Assembly (NCBI RefSeq): GCF_018130785.1
Contig: NZ_JAFCJT010000012.1
Span: 1 to 64,000, forward strand
Origin: Bradyrhizobium liaoningense
GTDB taxonomy: Bacteria; Pseudomonadota; Alphaproteobacteria; Rhizobiales; Xanthobacteraceae
DNA: 64,000 nucleotides
Direction of reading: 5' to 3'
In this document: piece by piece, positions 1 through 8,897 of the stretch
How positions within the stretch are numbered: the first letter of the stretch is position 1
Layout of the letters: each line of letters starts with the position of its first letter
The notes under the pieces: model-generated
Database searches by the model: none
Told to the model about the DNA's origin: nothing
Seen by the model: only the letters and a program-made list of their open reading frames with translations
Position numbers and translations under genes: made by a program

Positions 1-201
1 TGTGAACTGATCGATAGGGAACTCGACGCCGTGTCTGGAGGGTTCTTCGACCTGAGCAATCTGTCCAACAACATCGTCGCGCAGGCGAACTCTGCCACGC
101 AGGTCGGTGTGGCTCAGGGCGGCTCCAGCGTCTTCGGTGCCGGTGGTGCCGCTGCCGTCACGCAGCTGCTCGCACAGTCGAACACCAGCTCGATCGGCTA
201 A
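1..201 (+). CDS. Double-glycine-leader peptide (bacteriocin-like precursor), 5' truncated by the window
   Basis: The reading frame is open from base 1 to TAA at 199-201 and gives the last 66 residues of a small protein. Residues 1-14 end in ELDAVSGG, a classic double-glycine leader end, so C39-type peptidases would cut after residue 14. The predicted mature part is about 52 residues, rich in Gly, Ala, Ser, Gln and Asn, and has no cysteine, which argues against a lanthipeptide. The gene converges on an exporter operon whose second gene has an intact C39 peptidase, so this peptide is the obvious cargo. The start codon and most of the leader lie outside the window. No modification enzyme is visible here. 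The cargo role is an inference from motif and neighbourhood. Confidence 0.75.
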   Translation, partial: CELIDRELDAVSGGFFDLSNLSNNIVAQANSATQVGVAQGGSSVFGAGGAAAVTQLLAQSNTSSIG

Positions 202-211
202 GTTGCCTATG

Positions 212-248
212 CCCGCACACTCCTTGGCTGCTTCCGGGGGTGTGCGGG
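212..248 (+). terminator. Hairpin after the leader-peptide gene
   Basis: A perfect 9-bp inverted repeat (CCCGCACAC at 212-220, GTGTGCGGG at 240-248), with further G-U/G-C pairs inside, begins 11 bp after the stop codon. Only a weak T-rich tract follows (actcatttc), so Rho-independent activity is likely but not certain. It would separate the peptide gene from the convergent exporter operon. Confidence 0.55.
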
Positions 249-403
249 TACTCATTTCAATCGAGAACTCTCATGGACACAGGCATCCTAGCGCAATCAA
301 TGTCCAACGAGCGTACTCGTGCCCAGCTGCCGAGAGATCCTCATCCACAGAGAATGGCCCGGCCTAGCGATGCGTCCGGATTATCGTCCGCCCCGCCGTC
401 AGG

Positions 404-3307
404 CTAGCGATGAGCCGATTCGAGCAACTGCCGCTTGGCAAAATCCGCAAACGGCCCTGGTTCGCTCATGAGCTCCGCGTAGCTTCCCGCTTGCACGACT
501 TTGCCGCGCAAGAGCATGACAATACGATCCGCATTGCGCACGGTGCTGAGGCGATGCGCAATCACGATCCTCGTGATACTCAATCGTTCCAGCGAGGTGC
601 CGACGATGCTTTGAGTTTGGTTGTCGAGTGCGCTGGTTGCCTCATCAAACAGAAGAATCCGTGGTGAGCGTGCAAGAGCGCGGGCGATCAATAGTCGCTG
701 CCGCTGGCCGCCTGACAGCGTACTCACACCTTCCGCAACCAACGTATGCATGCCCATCGGCATCTGCGCGATGTCGGCATCCAGCGCCGCCAGTCGGGCG
801 GCCTCCCAGGCCTTCTCCAGCGGCAAATCAACGCCACCGCAAATGTTTTCGTAAAGGCTTCCGGTTGCGAGCTTGGTATCCTGGAGCACTACGCCAAGCT
901 GCCGGCGCACGGCGCTGATGTCGAGCGTGTTGAGGGCCTTGCCGTCGTAAAACACCGTGCCGGCTTCCGCCCGCTCAAAACCGAGCAGCAAACGAAAGAG
1001 CGACGATTTTCCGCTACCTGAGGGACCGACGATCGCGACGTAGTCACCTGTCGCAATGCTCAGGCTGACGTCATCCAGGACCTTCGGCCCGCCTGTCGTA
1101 TAGCGGAACACGATGCCGGAAAGTTCGAGCTCTCCGGATAGCTCTCCGGGTGATCGCCGTTCCTCAGAGATCTCGGCAGGAGTGGAAATCACGGGCTTCA
1201 AGCGGCTGAGGTGAGGAATCGCCACCAGTGATTCACTGACGCTCGAGGCCCAACTGCCGATCGCGGCCGTGGCCTGTCCGAACGCTGCCAGAAAGCCGAG
1301 AAACGCGCCGAGATCGAGCAGGACGTGACTGTTTGTGTAGGAGGCGAGCGCAAAGATGATCAATGTCGCCAGCATCGGAAAGGCGGTATCAAAGGCACTC
1401 AGCGCGTTGGCCGCTTGCTGCGAGGTGATGAAATAGCGCCTCTGTACGGCAAATTGTTGCGACCATCGCGCTAACGCGCGCGCCGTTGCGCCTGCCACGC
1501 GCAGCTTGCCGACTCCCGCAATCAATTGCAGCACAAAGCCGCTGGCCTTGCCTTGCAGGTTGAACTGCTTGGTTTCGTAGTAGAGTCGCACGGCGCTCGT
1601 GGCAAGAATTGCAGCCGCTCTAATCATGATAAGCAGCAGTGCAATGCCGCCCAGTCGGAGGTCATAGTAGAGCATCAGCCCAATGCTGAAGAGACAAAAG
1701 AACGAGGCCGTAAAGCCGCCCAGCACACGTCCGGTGAAGATCCGGCGAGTGGCGTCGATGCCCATGGCGCGATCGACCAAATCGCCGCTTGTATATTCGC
1801 GAAACAGAGAGGTAGGCAGGCGGAGCAGTCGGTCGATCAGCGCGGCCTGCAGCTTGTAGTCGAGCAGACCTTCGAGCCTTAACGTGACCCGTCCTTGCAT
1901 CACCTGCAGACCGGCCATCGCCACAGCGGTGACCGTCAGCGCAAGCGCACAAACAACGAGCTGATCGATCTCGGTGCGTGGGATAACCGAATTGACCAGG
2001 ACATTGGTGATCAGTGGCGGCATCAGCGACAGTAGCCCGATTGCCACAACCGCCAACGCGATGCGCGCGATGCTGCCGGAAACGCCTCGCATCGCAAAGG
2101 CAAGCAGATCGCGATATTGGAGCGGGCGGGCCGGCAGCGCCGGATAGAAAGTGATGGCCTCTGATTTGAGCTCCCCGGCAACGGAGCGATCGACCGGGCG
2201 ACGACTTCCCCCCCTGGGGTCGAACATCGTATAGGTGTTCGCCCGCTCGCGCACCAGAGCCACTGGACTGCGTTGGTCTCCGTGCCAACCGAGGAGCGGT
2301 CCGGCATCGGTCTTCCACCAGACATCGCGCAGGAGTACACGGCGGATCCGCAACTGGGCTGTGCGAGCGATCTCCAGAATGTCGCTGAAGGCCTGTCTTG
2401 TGGGTTGAGCGCGCTGCGAAAGCGTAACGGGTATTCCCAGTTCTTCTCCGACAACCCGGCAACTGCAAAGCAGCGGGTCTGTCGGGTCCCATTCGGATTG
2501 CGCACGATCGGCTTTCTTGACCACGACATCAGCGAGCCGCTCAAACGAGTCGAGCGTTTGCGACACAGTGAGTTCGTCGCGGCGGATCAGGCGTTCCCGC
2601 TCTCGAAAGACGCCCTCTGCCAGGCTGCGCTCAAGATGAGCGATGACTGTTACCTGGAATCGATCAATCGCGGACCAGAGAATCTGGGTATCTGGCGGGT
2701 TTGGGTCGAGGCGCAATTTGCACCCGTGCTCGCCGGCTTCCACCCACACCCCAGCGGTCAAAGGGAAGGGAGGCTGCCCGGGAGCGAAGCTCGAGCCGAG
2801 GTTCATGACCTTTGCTGTCCCGGAGTCAAGGTGTGCCCACAGGAGGTCCCGCATCGGACCGCGACGTCGCTCGCCGGGGTGCAGTTCAATCGCCTCACCG
2901 CTCACCAACTCGGAAATGGCTTCGTTTGCCGCCGAGCGGACCATGAACACCGCCAATTGGGCAATCCAACCAGACACAGGGCCAAAGGACGCTGCACTGC
3001 GCGGCACCTCCAAAAGCGCATTCCCAGGCGGGCCGACAGCGATGATTTGCAGTCGGCTGCCCGAGGTTTCGCAGGCATTGTGCAGGTCCAGAATGCATCC
3101 GCCGTTCTCGACACGAAATAAATGCTGGCGCGTGCCTGTCGGCTGAACTGCAAATAAATCGACGTGGCCGGCTGCCACTTGAAAAACGTGTTCGTGGTCG
3201 CTGAGAAGCATGGGGCGACGCGCATCGAGCGAAGTCCGGTGCGACAGACCGATCGGCGCCTCGCGTTGTTGCCCAACGAAATTCTCACTGAGAAATCGAT
3301 CCGTCAT
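404..3307 (-). CDS. NHLM-type bacteriocin export ABC transporter, ATP-binding/permease subunit
   Basis: 967 residues. About 400 N-terminal residues show no peptidase motif and include a region like the cNMP/sensor-like front end of this family. A six-helix ABC exporter membrane domain follows (roughly residues 410-690), then a nucleotide-binding domain with Walker A GPSGSGKSS at about 761, signature LSGGQ at about 864, Walker B ILLFDEATSALD near 885 and an H-loop (IAHRLS). Size and architecture match the second ABC subunit of the NHLM (nitrile hydratase leader microcin) export systems. The start overlaps the stop of the peptidase-ABC gene by 4 bp (ATGA), so the two are translationally coupled and probably form a heterodimer. 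The family call is from recognition, not a search. Confidence 0.85.
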   Translation of the reverse strand: MTDRFLSENFVGQQREAPIGLSHRTSLDARRPMLLSDHEHVFQVAAGHVDLFAVQPTGTRQHLFRVENGGCILDLHNACETSGSRLQIIAVGPPGNALLEVPRSAASFGPVSGWIAQLAVFMVRSAANEAISELVSGEAIELHPGERRRGPMRDLLWAHLDSGTAKVMNLGSSFAPGQPPFPLTAGVWVEAGEHGCKLRLDPNPPDTQILWSAIDRFQVTVIAHLERSLAEGVFRERERLIRRDELTVSQTLDSFERLADVVVKKADRAQSEWDPTDPLLCSCRVVGEELGIPVTLSQRAQPTRQAFSDILEIARTAQLRIRRVLLRDVWWKTDAGPLLGWHGDQRSPVALVRERANTYTMFDPRGGSRRPVDRSVAGELKSEAITFYPALPARPLQYRDLLAFAMRGVSGSIARIALAVVAIGLLSLMPPLITNVLVNSVIPRTEIDQLVVCALALTVTAVAMAGLQVMQGRVTLRLEGLLDYKLQAALIDRLLRLPTSLFREYTSGDLVDRAMGIDATRRIFTGRVLGGFTASFFCLFSIGLMLYYDLRLGGIALLLIMIRAAAILATSAVRLYYETKQFNLQGKASGFVLQLIAGVGKLRVAGATARALARWSQQFAVQRRYFITSQQAANALSAFDTAFPMLATLIIFALASYTNSHVLLDLGAFLGFLAAFGQATAAIGSWASSVSESLVAIPHLSRLKPVISTPAEISEERRSPGELSGELELSGIVFRYTTGGPKVLDDVSLSIATGDYVAIVGPSGSGKSSLFRLLLGFERAEAGTVFYDGKALNTLDISAVRRQLGVVLQDTKLATGSLYENICGGVDLPLEKAWEAARLAALDADIAQMPMGMHTLVAEGVSTLSGGQRQRLLIARALARSPRILLFDEATSALDNQTQSIVGTSLERLSITRIVIAHRLSTVRNADRIVMLLRGKVVQAGSYAELMSEPGPFADFAKRQLLESAHR

Positions 3308-5529
3308 TCGCGCGCCACCAGTTTGGCATAGGAAGCCTGAAGCGCAAGAAGCTCTTCATGCGTGCCGCGCTCAACGATGCGACCGCGTTCGAGCACGATG
3401 ATTTCGTCGCAATCGCGTATAGTGCTCAAGCGGTGGGCGATGATGATGCAGCTGCAGCCGCGGCGCCGCAGGTTGTCGTCGATGGATTTCTCCGTGATCG
3501 GATCAAGGGCAGCCGTCGCTTCATCCAAGACAAGGATCGAGGGATTGCAAACCAAGGCTCGGGCGATTTCGATGCGCTGACGCTGACCACCGCTGAAGTT
3601 CGTTCCGCCCTCATTGACGTGGCAGTCATAATTGCCCGGTCTAGTCGCAAGGTCTTGATGAATCAGCGCGTCCTTGGCCGCCGTCAGGAGGTGGCGCTCA
3701 TCGGTTGTTGAATCCCAGAGCGTCAAATTGTCTCGCGCCGTTCCCTCGAACAGAAAGACGTCCTGGTCGACATAGGCGACGGAGTTCGCAAAAATGTCCG
3801 CCGGGACATCCGCCAGCTTACATCCATCAAAACGAATCTCGCCGGACCAGGGTTTGTACAGTCCGCAGATCAGCTTGCCGAGAGTCGATTTTCCGCTGCC
3901 CGACATGCCAACGAGCGCCACGCGCGAACCGGCTGGGATCACCAGCGAAAGATCCGCCAAGAGCGGCGGCTCGAGCACCGAATAGCCGAAGCTGATGTTG
4001 TGAAGTTCGAGTCGGCCGGTAAGCTTCGGCGGCAAGGCACCCGCATGTGTCGGCGGTTGCGGCGTTTGCGGGTATCGGTAGACATCCTCGAGCCGTTCGA
4101 GCGCTCCCTTGATGGTTTGCAGGCCACTGAAATAGTTCACGAGGTTGACGAAAGGCTCGGAGAAACTCAGCGCTAAGGATTGGAAGGCCACGAGGCTTCC
4201 CAGCGTCAACGAGCCCTGAATGACCCGCAAGCCTCCGACACCGAGAATCGCCGCGATCGTGAGTCCCGTGAGCAAGGTCGGGACCATGTCCAGTATGATG
4301 GCGGAGGCGCCGATCCTCTGTTCGGCGTTGAGGTTTTTGGCCTGAAGACCGGCCCACCGGCCGAAGGCGTCGTCTTCCAATCCACTTGCCTTGATGGTTT
4401 CGATAGTCCGCACCATGCTCACGGTCGCCCCGAGTAGCCGTCCCTGATCGAGCGCCAGCCGATAGCTCAGTTCCTGGCGGCGTGAAGCGACAAGCCGCAG
4501 GAGAAGAACATTTATCAAAGAGATTGCGACGCAAAGCGCGGTCAGGCTAACGTCGTAGACGGCCATGGCCGCGGCGAACAAGACGACCGACATCAGGCTG
4601 AGCGCATTGGCGGCAATGCCACTTGAAAGCAGCCGGGCGATCTGTTCGTTGGCTGCAATACGGCTTGCAATGTCGCCGGCGTGGCGTTGGGTGAAAAATT
4701 CCAGCGGCAGCGCCATGAGGCGCCACAGAAAACGGCTGGTCATCACGACGGCGAGCTTGGTCTGCAGCCGCAATAGCAGCGATTGACGTATGATGGTCAG
4801 AACGGCCCGGAGGGCCGCCGTCAGCGCCATGCCGATCAGGAGCGGCACAAGCCAGCCGCGCGTGTGCTGGATCAAAATCTCATCAACAAAGATCTTTGAA
4901 AATCCCGCGGCAACAATATTGGGCAGGACCGCGGCGATGCTGACAACAACTAGCAGGGCCACCGCCTGCTTTGAGTGGCGCAGCTCCCGTATGAGCAGGC
5001 CTATGCCCTTCGGTTTGGCGCCGACCTTCTCGAACGTTTCGCTCCGTTCGAACACCAGGACAACGCCGGTGAAGGCGTGGTCAAGCTCGACCAGATCGAT
5101 CTGCCGACGCCCGCTCGCGGGGTCATTTATGTAGGCCACCTTTCTGTTGAGTCCTTCCAGAACCACGAAATGGTTGAAGTTCCAGTGAATGATGCAAGGC
5201 GTTGGAATCTCGGCAAGTGCCGGAGGCTCGACGCTGTAACCCTTCGCCGTCAGTCCGTATCGGCGCGCCGCTCTGATGATGTTGCTCGCCTTGCTGCCGT
5301 CGCGCGATACGCCGCATGCGACGCGAAGCTCCTCCAACGGAATCCACGCGCCGTAATAACCGAGAATGATGCCAAGCGCTGCCGCACCGCATTCGACGGC
5401 TTCCATCTGCAGTATGATGGGTGTCCGCTGGGTGCGTCGCTGCGGCAACCAGCTCGCCATGCGGCTGACGTAAGATTTGGGCCGGCCGCGCCCGCTGGTT
5501 GGCTGGTTTGGAGAGGGCCTATCCATCAA
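3304..5529 (-). CDS. NHLM-type peptidase/ABC transporter (C39 peptidase, permease and ATPase)
   Basis: 741 residues. The N-terminal C39 bacteriocin-processing peptidase is complete: catalytic Cys47 in QMEAVECGAAAL, His120 in NHFVVLEG and Asp136 in NDPASG. The transmembrane ABC exporter domain follows (about residues 180-460), then an ATPase domain with Walker A GMSGSGKST, signature FSGGQRQR and Walker B ILVLDEATAALD. It should cleave double-glycine leaders on the cytoplasmic side and export the mature peptide, and the peptide encoded at the left edge has exactly such a leader. It lies between the adaptor gene (about 10 bp overlap) and the second ABC subunit (4 bp overlap). Start codons at 5529 or 5526 are equally possible. 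Confidence 0.9.
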   Translation of the reverse strand: MMDRPSPNQPTSGRGRPKSYVSRMASWLPQRRTQRTPIILQMEAVECGAAALGIILGYYGAWIPLEELRVACGVSRDGSKASNIIRAARRYGLTAKGYSVEPPALAEIPTPCIIHWNFNHFVVLEGLNRKVAYINDPASGRRQIDLVELDHAFTGVVLVFERSETFEKVGAKPKGIGLLIRELRHSKQAVALLVVVSIAAVLPNIVAAGFSKIFVDEILIQHTRGWLVPLLIGMALTAALRAVLTIIRQSLLLRLQTKLAVVMTSRFLWRLMALPLEFFTQRHAGDIASRIAANEQIARLLSSGIAANALSLMSVVLFAAAMAVYDVSLTALCVAISLINVLLLRLVASRRQELSYRLALDQGRLLGATVSMVRTIETIKASGLEDDAFGRWAGLQAKNLNAEQRIGASAIILDMVPTLLTGLTIAAILGVGGLRVIQGSLTLGSLVAFQSLALSFSEPFVNLVNYFSGLQTIKGALERLEDVYRYPQTPQPPTHAGALPPKLTGRLELHNISFGYSVLEPPLLADLSLVIPAGSRVALVGMSGSGKSTLGKLICGLYKPWSGEIRFDGCKLADVPADIFANSVAYVDQDVFLFEGTARDNLTLWDSTTDERHLLTAAKDALIHQDLATRPGNYDCHVNEGGTNFSGGQRQRIEIARALVCNPSILVLDEATAALDPITEKSIDDNLRRRGCSCIIIAHRLSTIRDCDEIIVLERGRIVERGTHEELLALQASYAKLVARE

Positions 5530-6829
5530 TTCCCGTGAGGTGCTTGAGCAGGGGTATCACCAGATCGAGGGGGCGCTGCCGGCGTGTTGTGATCTCGGCC
5601 CGAGCCAGCGTTCCGCTCGTGAGATGAATGTTCGGCCCCTCGCCAACGGCCCATCGATATCCGGTTGCAGTGGAGGCGTCTTCATCGAGCGCAACCATCG
5701 CGGCGTAAGGTGCACCGTCGCGCGAGAAGCGTGAAACCAGGCTTTCGTTGTGCAGCAGCGCGGCCATGCCTTGCGGCGTCATCGGGAAATCAGAGATGCT
5801 GACCACGTTGCCCAGCATCATGCCGAATTCCTCGCGCTTCACCGTGCTTGGCTCGAGTTGCACCTGCATGCCAGGCTTGATCTGTTTGCCCCGTTCGGCG
5901 GGAACATAGACGAGGGCTTGGAGCTTGGCGCCTTCGCTTTCGATCGCAATCACCGGTGTGCCGATGGCGAGCACCGAACCGGGCGAAATTTTCACTTCCA
6001 AAACCCGCCCGTCCATCGGGCTAATCACTTGGGTGTTCTGGCTCAGCTGTTCGGCGGCGGCATTCATCTGCCGCCGGGCCTCGTTGAGGGAAAACTCAGA
6101 TTGCTGAATTTCGCGACCGCGCTCCGTTTCCAGATCCGTCTTCTGCGACCGCAGCTTCAAAATCTCGTTTTGGGCGTCAGTACGGCGCTGTTGCGCATCG
6201 GTCAGCTCCTGGCGTCGCTCTTCCAGATTGCGCCGCGTCGTGTATCCCTTGGCCAGCAAATCCTCGAGGTTCTTGACGTCGACGGTGAGATATTCGATGC
6301 GCTGGCCCGTTGCCTTGATCACCTGTTGCAGGGCCATTTCAAGTTTTGCAAAGTTCTGGCTCTTGGCGGCGAGCTCGCTTGCAGCTTTCGACGTCCGATC
6401 GGCGTGCTCCCGCTGGCGTTCTTGAAAGACCTCGGTGGCTGCGTTGTGCTTTTGCTGGATCTCGGTTTGAACAATCTGGGCGATGGGTTGGTCCTTGTTG
6501 ACGTGCTCGCCCACGGTGACTGCGACCGACTGCAGCCGTCCGGCCGCGGCGGATACCGCGTCGACGACCTTACCGCCGCTGCCGATCAGGATTCCCTCAC
6601 CAGAGACGCGAGTGGGCACGCGCCCGAAAATGCTCCACAGCACGGCCGCCGCAAGCGCAATGCACAGTACAAGGGTAAGAATCCAGTCAGCGGGCTTGGT
6701 GATGACAACGAGGTGATCGAGCTGCTCGGGAGACGCAGCCCGGTCAAGGGCCGCGGCGCGAAACGCCCGTTGCGGCCCGTCGGTCTTGCTCATATGCTCC
6801 GGCTTTGGGAGCGGTTCAGACGCCGACAT
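5519..6829 (-). CDS. NHLM-type bacteriocin secretion protein (HlyD/membrane-fusion adaptor)
   Basis: About 436 residues from ATG at 6829; a TTG at 6901 would add 24 residues and an ATG at 6793 would remove 12. One membrane helix (WILTLVLCIALAAAVLWSIFG) follows a cytoplasmic N-terminus, then the barrel-sandwich half (GGKVVDAVSAAAGRLQ), a long coiled-coil hairpin rich in Gln, Glu and Arg, and the returning beta half (VISPMDGRVLEV). This is the periplasmic adaptor that links an ABC exporter to an outer-membrane channel. It is the first gene of the three-gene exporter operon. The operon lacks a TolC-like gene, so a channel encoded elsewhere must be used. Confidence 0.85.
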   Translation of the reverse strand: MSASEPLPKPEHMSKTDGPQRAFRAAALDRAASPEQLDHLVVITKPADWILTLVLCIALAAAVLWSIFGRVPTRVSGEGILIGSGGKVVDAVSAAAGRLQSVAVTVGEHVNKDQPIAQIVQTEIQQKHNAATEVFQERQREHADRTSKAASELAAKSQNFAKLEMALQQVIKATGQRIEYLTVDVKNLEDLLAKGYTTRRNLEERRQELTDAQQRRTDAQNEILKLRSQKTDLETERGREIQQSEFSLNEARRQMNAAAEQLSQNTQVISPMDGRVLEVKISPGSVLAIGTPVIAIESEGAKLQALVYVPAERGKQIKPGMQVQLEPSTVKREEFGMMLGNVVSISDFPMTPQGMAALLHNESLVSRFSRDGAPYAAMVALDEDASTATGYRWAVGEGPNIHLTSGTLARAEITTRRQRPLDLVIPLLKHLTGIDG

Positions 6830-6935
6830 GTCTGCACTCAAAGCAAGTGTGAACTGAAGCCGACGATCCCCGATCTTTGCACAGAAGCAACCATCTAACA
6901 ATCAATAAGGGGTGGCAGGGGAAGGACCAATTGGG

Positions 6936-7463
6936 ATGCACGGGCTGACCGGCACCACGAGATTTTCGTTCCCAGCGCGAGCGCGCCGAAAGATGCTGGC
7001 GGCAAGCTTGGGGCTTGGGCTTTTCCTTCCGAGTGTGTGCTGCGCGGGCGTCCTGTCCGAGAGCGATTTCAGGCAGGCGGAGAGCCTTAAGCCGCTTTTT
7101 GCCAACCTCATGAACGACCTTGTCGCAACCGCAAAGCGTCCCGATGTTTCCAGCGGAGACGCCGACTGTGTCAACTCGACTATTCGGGAACTTCTTCAGA
7201 TCTCCGACGAACTGGCAAGCTATGAGTATTTGATCACGATGGAGAAAGATCTGACCGATTTTGGCGACAAAAATCCAATGCGTGATATCGTCAGGTTTGC
7301 CGTCGACAAGAGCAGCGCGATCCTGACGAGCGAAAGAAAGCGGTTAGTTCAGATATCCGAGCGGTGTACCAAATATCCGTTAGGGCAAGGAAAGATTGAG
7401 CAGGCCCTAACCATCATCGACACGACGACAGGCATTTTGGCTTCCATTCGAGCTCGCCTTTGA
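6936..7463 (+). CDS. Hypothetical exported protein
   Basis: 175 residues from ATG 6936, chosen because AGGGGAAGGA lies about 9 bp upstream; a GTG at 6912 is the alternative. A twin-basic N-region (ARARRK) precedes a hydrophobic stretch (MLAASLGLGLFLPSVCCAG) with an AxA-like cleavage region, so the protein is probably secreted or periplasmic. The rest is helical and charged, with two more Cys (in SGDADCVNS and SERCTKYP) that could form a disulfide. It is transcribed away from the exporter operon across a short shared intergenic region, which suggests co-regulation. I do not recognise the family. A role as accessory or immunity factor for the bacteriocin system is only a guess from position. 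Confidence 0.65.
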   Translation: MHGLTGTTRFSFPARARRKMLAASLGLGLFLPSVCCAGVLSESDFRQAESLKPLFANLMNDLVATAKRPDVSSGDADCVNSTIRELLQISDELASYEYLITMEKDLTDFGDKNPMRDIVRFAVDKSSAILTSERKRLVQISERCTKYPLGQGKIEQALTIIDTTTGILASIRARL

Positions 7464-7499
7464 CCGGGCGAAAGAGGCGCCCGCGCGGTAGGCGATCTC

Positions 7500-7752
7500 C
7501 ACGTGCGGAGATGACAGCGAAGGACCACTTGCAGATCCTAATGGAGAAAAGCGCGCCCAGATCGACAGTGAGTAGCCGAGCACCATCGAGAACACCTAGG
7601 TGCCACGTTTTGTAAACCGGCGGCAAGCCTCGGGCGATGTAGGCCCTGACTGTCTTTCGATCGGCCCCAAGTTGCTGGGCGAGGGCCGTGAACCGACTGA
7701 TCTTGGCGATGCAAATCCAGGATCATGACAAGTTCCCGAAGTTTGATCACCG
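7500..7752 (-). pseudogene. Relic of an IS21-family IstA transposase
   Basis: Pieces of an IS21-type transposase can be read in order on the minus strand but in different frames. First comes VIKLRELVMILDLHRQ, then after a frameshift TALAQQLGADRKTVRAYIARGL, which is the helix-turn-helix with its DRKTVRxYIARGL signature. A large deletion follows, then VFSMVLGYSLSIWARF, and after another frameshift DLQVVLRCHL, both typical of the catalytic core segment. No open frame spans it and no IstB partner or terminal repeat is visible. It is a dead fragment marking an old insertion next to the bacteriocin locus. The family assignment rests on remembered IstA motifs. Confidence 0.7.
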
Positions 7753-7831
7753 CGCCCTCCCGGCTGCGTGCGGCAGCAGCGTCGACGTCTCGGCGGCTTG
7801 CCACCGCTGGTCGCGGGAGTATATTTTCTCG

Positions 7832-8308
7832 ATGGCTGTCAGCTCGCCCGATCTGAAAGCGTTTTTGCTTGCCACACCTTTCTTCGGTGGTCTCTCAGAC
7901 GCGAGTTGCGATCTCTTGGTCTCAATGCTGGTCGAGCGCCGCTTCGACGTCGGCGACACTGTCGTCGCAGAAGGAGAGCCGGGCCGCTCAATGTTCGTTG
8001 TTCACTCCGGCGAGCTCGTGGTGAGCAAGCTCGGGGGCTCGGGGCGCATAATTCGCATGGCGAGCCTTGGGCCTGGCGACTTTTTTGGCGAAATGACGCT
8101 TATCGAGATGCAGAACCGATCAGCGACCATCGTCGCGCAGAGCCCAACCCTGCTGTACGAGCTCGCGGCTCGACAACTCTACGCGTACTACAAAGCCGAC
8201 ATCTACGCGTATGTGATGGTGATGCAGAATATCAACCGCGAGCTTTGTCGGCGGCTTCGCCGTGCCGACAATCGCATTGCGGAGCTGCAGATGCTTCATG
8301 CGAGTTAA
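7832..8308 (+). CDS. Stand-alone cyclic nucleotide-binding domain protein
   Basis: 158 residues from ATG 7832. Almost the entire protein is one CRP/PKA-type cyclic nucleotide-binding fold: FFGGLSDASCDLLVSML, the GDTVVAEGEPGRSMFVVHSGEL barrel, and the phosphate-binding cassette region GDFFGEMTLIEMQNRSATIVA. The cassette has FGEM and RSAT, where cAMP-binding members typically have GE(L/I)AL and RAA, so ligand binding is plausible but uncertain. The C-terminal helix is basic (ELCRRLRRADNR) and no helix-turn-helix follows, so it is not a Crp/Fnr transcription factor. Role unknown; possibly a regulatory subunit for a partner protein. The start assumes the internal ATG rather than upstream alternatives. 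Confidence 0.75.
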   Translation: MAVSSPDLKAFLLATPFFGGLSDASCDLLVSMLVERRFDVGDTVVAEGEPGRSMFVVHSGELVVSKLGGSGRIIRMASLGPGDFFGEMTLIEMQNRSATIVAQSPTLLYELAARQLYAYYKADIYAYVMVMQNINRELCRRLRRADNRIAELQMLHAS

Positions 8309-8897
8309 GGACGAAGTGATATTTATGTCCGGCGGGAGCAGTAATCAGGAGCGGCTCGTCATCATTGAGTGCCAACCATGTCGGGTCGATAAAGGCCGAT
8401 CAGGAGAGGTAGGTGCACACTAAAAGGATCTTCCGAGCGGTCGAGCCGTGCGCATTCAACCTGTCAGGCCCCGCTGGCTGAGATTGCGGCGGTATCGATG
8501 TTGCCGCGGCTTTTAGGTCAGAGAATCTGCCGTTTCCTGCTGAGACTCGCTATAGGCAAGGCGTTGTGGCGCCAGGATGAGTCCGTGTTGGCCGGCAGCG
8601 AAGGCCGGTAGGCCAACGAGGAGTTTATGCTCGGTTGGGCGAGATGCGGGTGACACCTTGCCAAACCGCTCTGACGTCAAGTGACGAGAGAGCCCCCAAA
8701 GGGGAGCCGCGACGTGCGACCTCGATCTGAAAAGTGTTGCGCTCCCGCTTCGCCTTGCTCAATTCCAAACGACGATCGCAACAGTCGGCGCGACCTGTCT
8801 GAGATACGGGACCGACTGCGCTTGGTGCAAAGCAGGCTTTCAGCCGCAGGCATATGTCGCCGAAGGGCTAGAAGCAGGCGAAGCATCGCCCCTCAAA
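8309..8897. other. Intergenic region without a recognisable gene
   Basis: About 590 bp with no open frame that looks like a protein on either strand. It contains one notable hairpin (GTTGGCC at 8587-8593 with GGCCAAC at 8611-8617, plus inner G-C pairs). I could not assign any relic to it. It separates the exported-protein/CNB region from the CoA-transferase locus. Confidence 0.5.

Noticed and set aside
5750..6898. 382-codon plus-strand frame over the HlyD gene
   Set aside because: Leu/His/Arg-rich shadow of a coiled-coil gene, no motif, no ribosome site.
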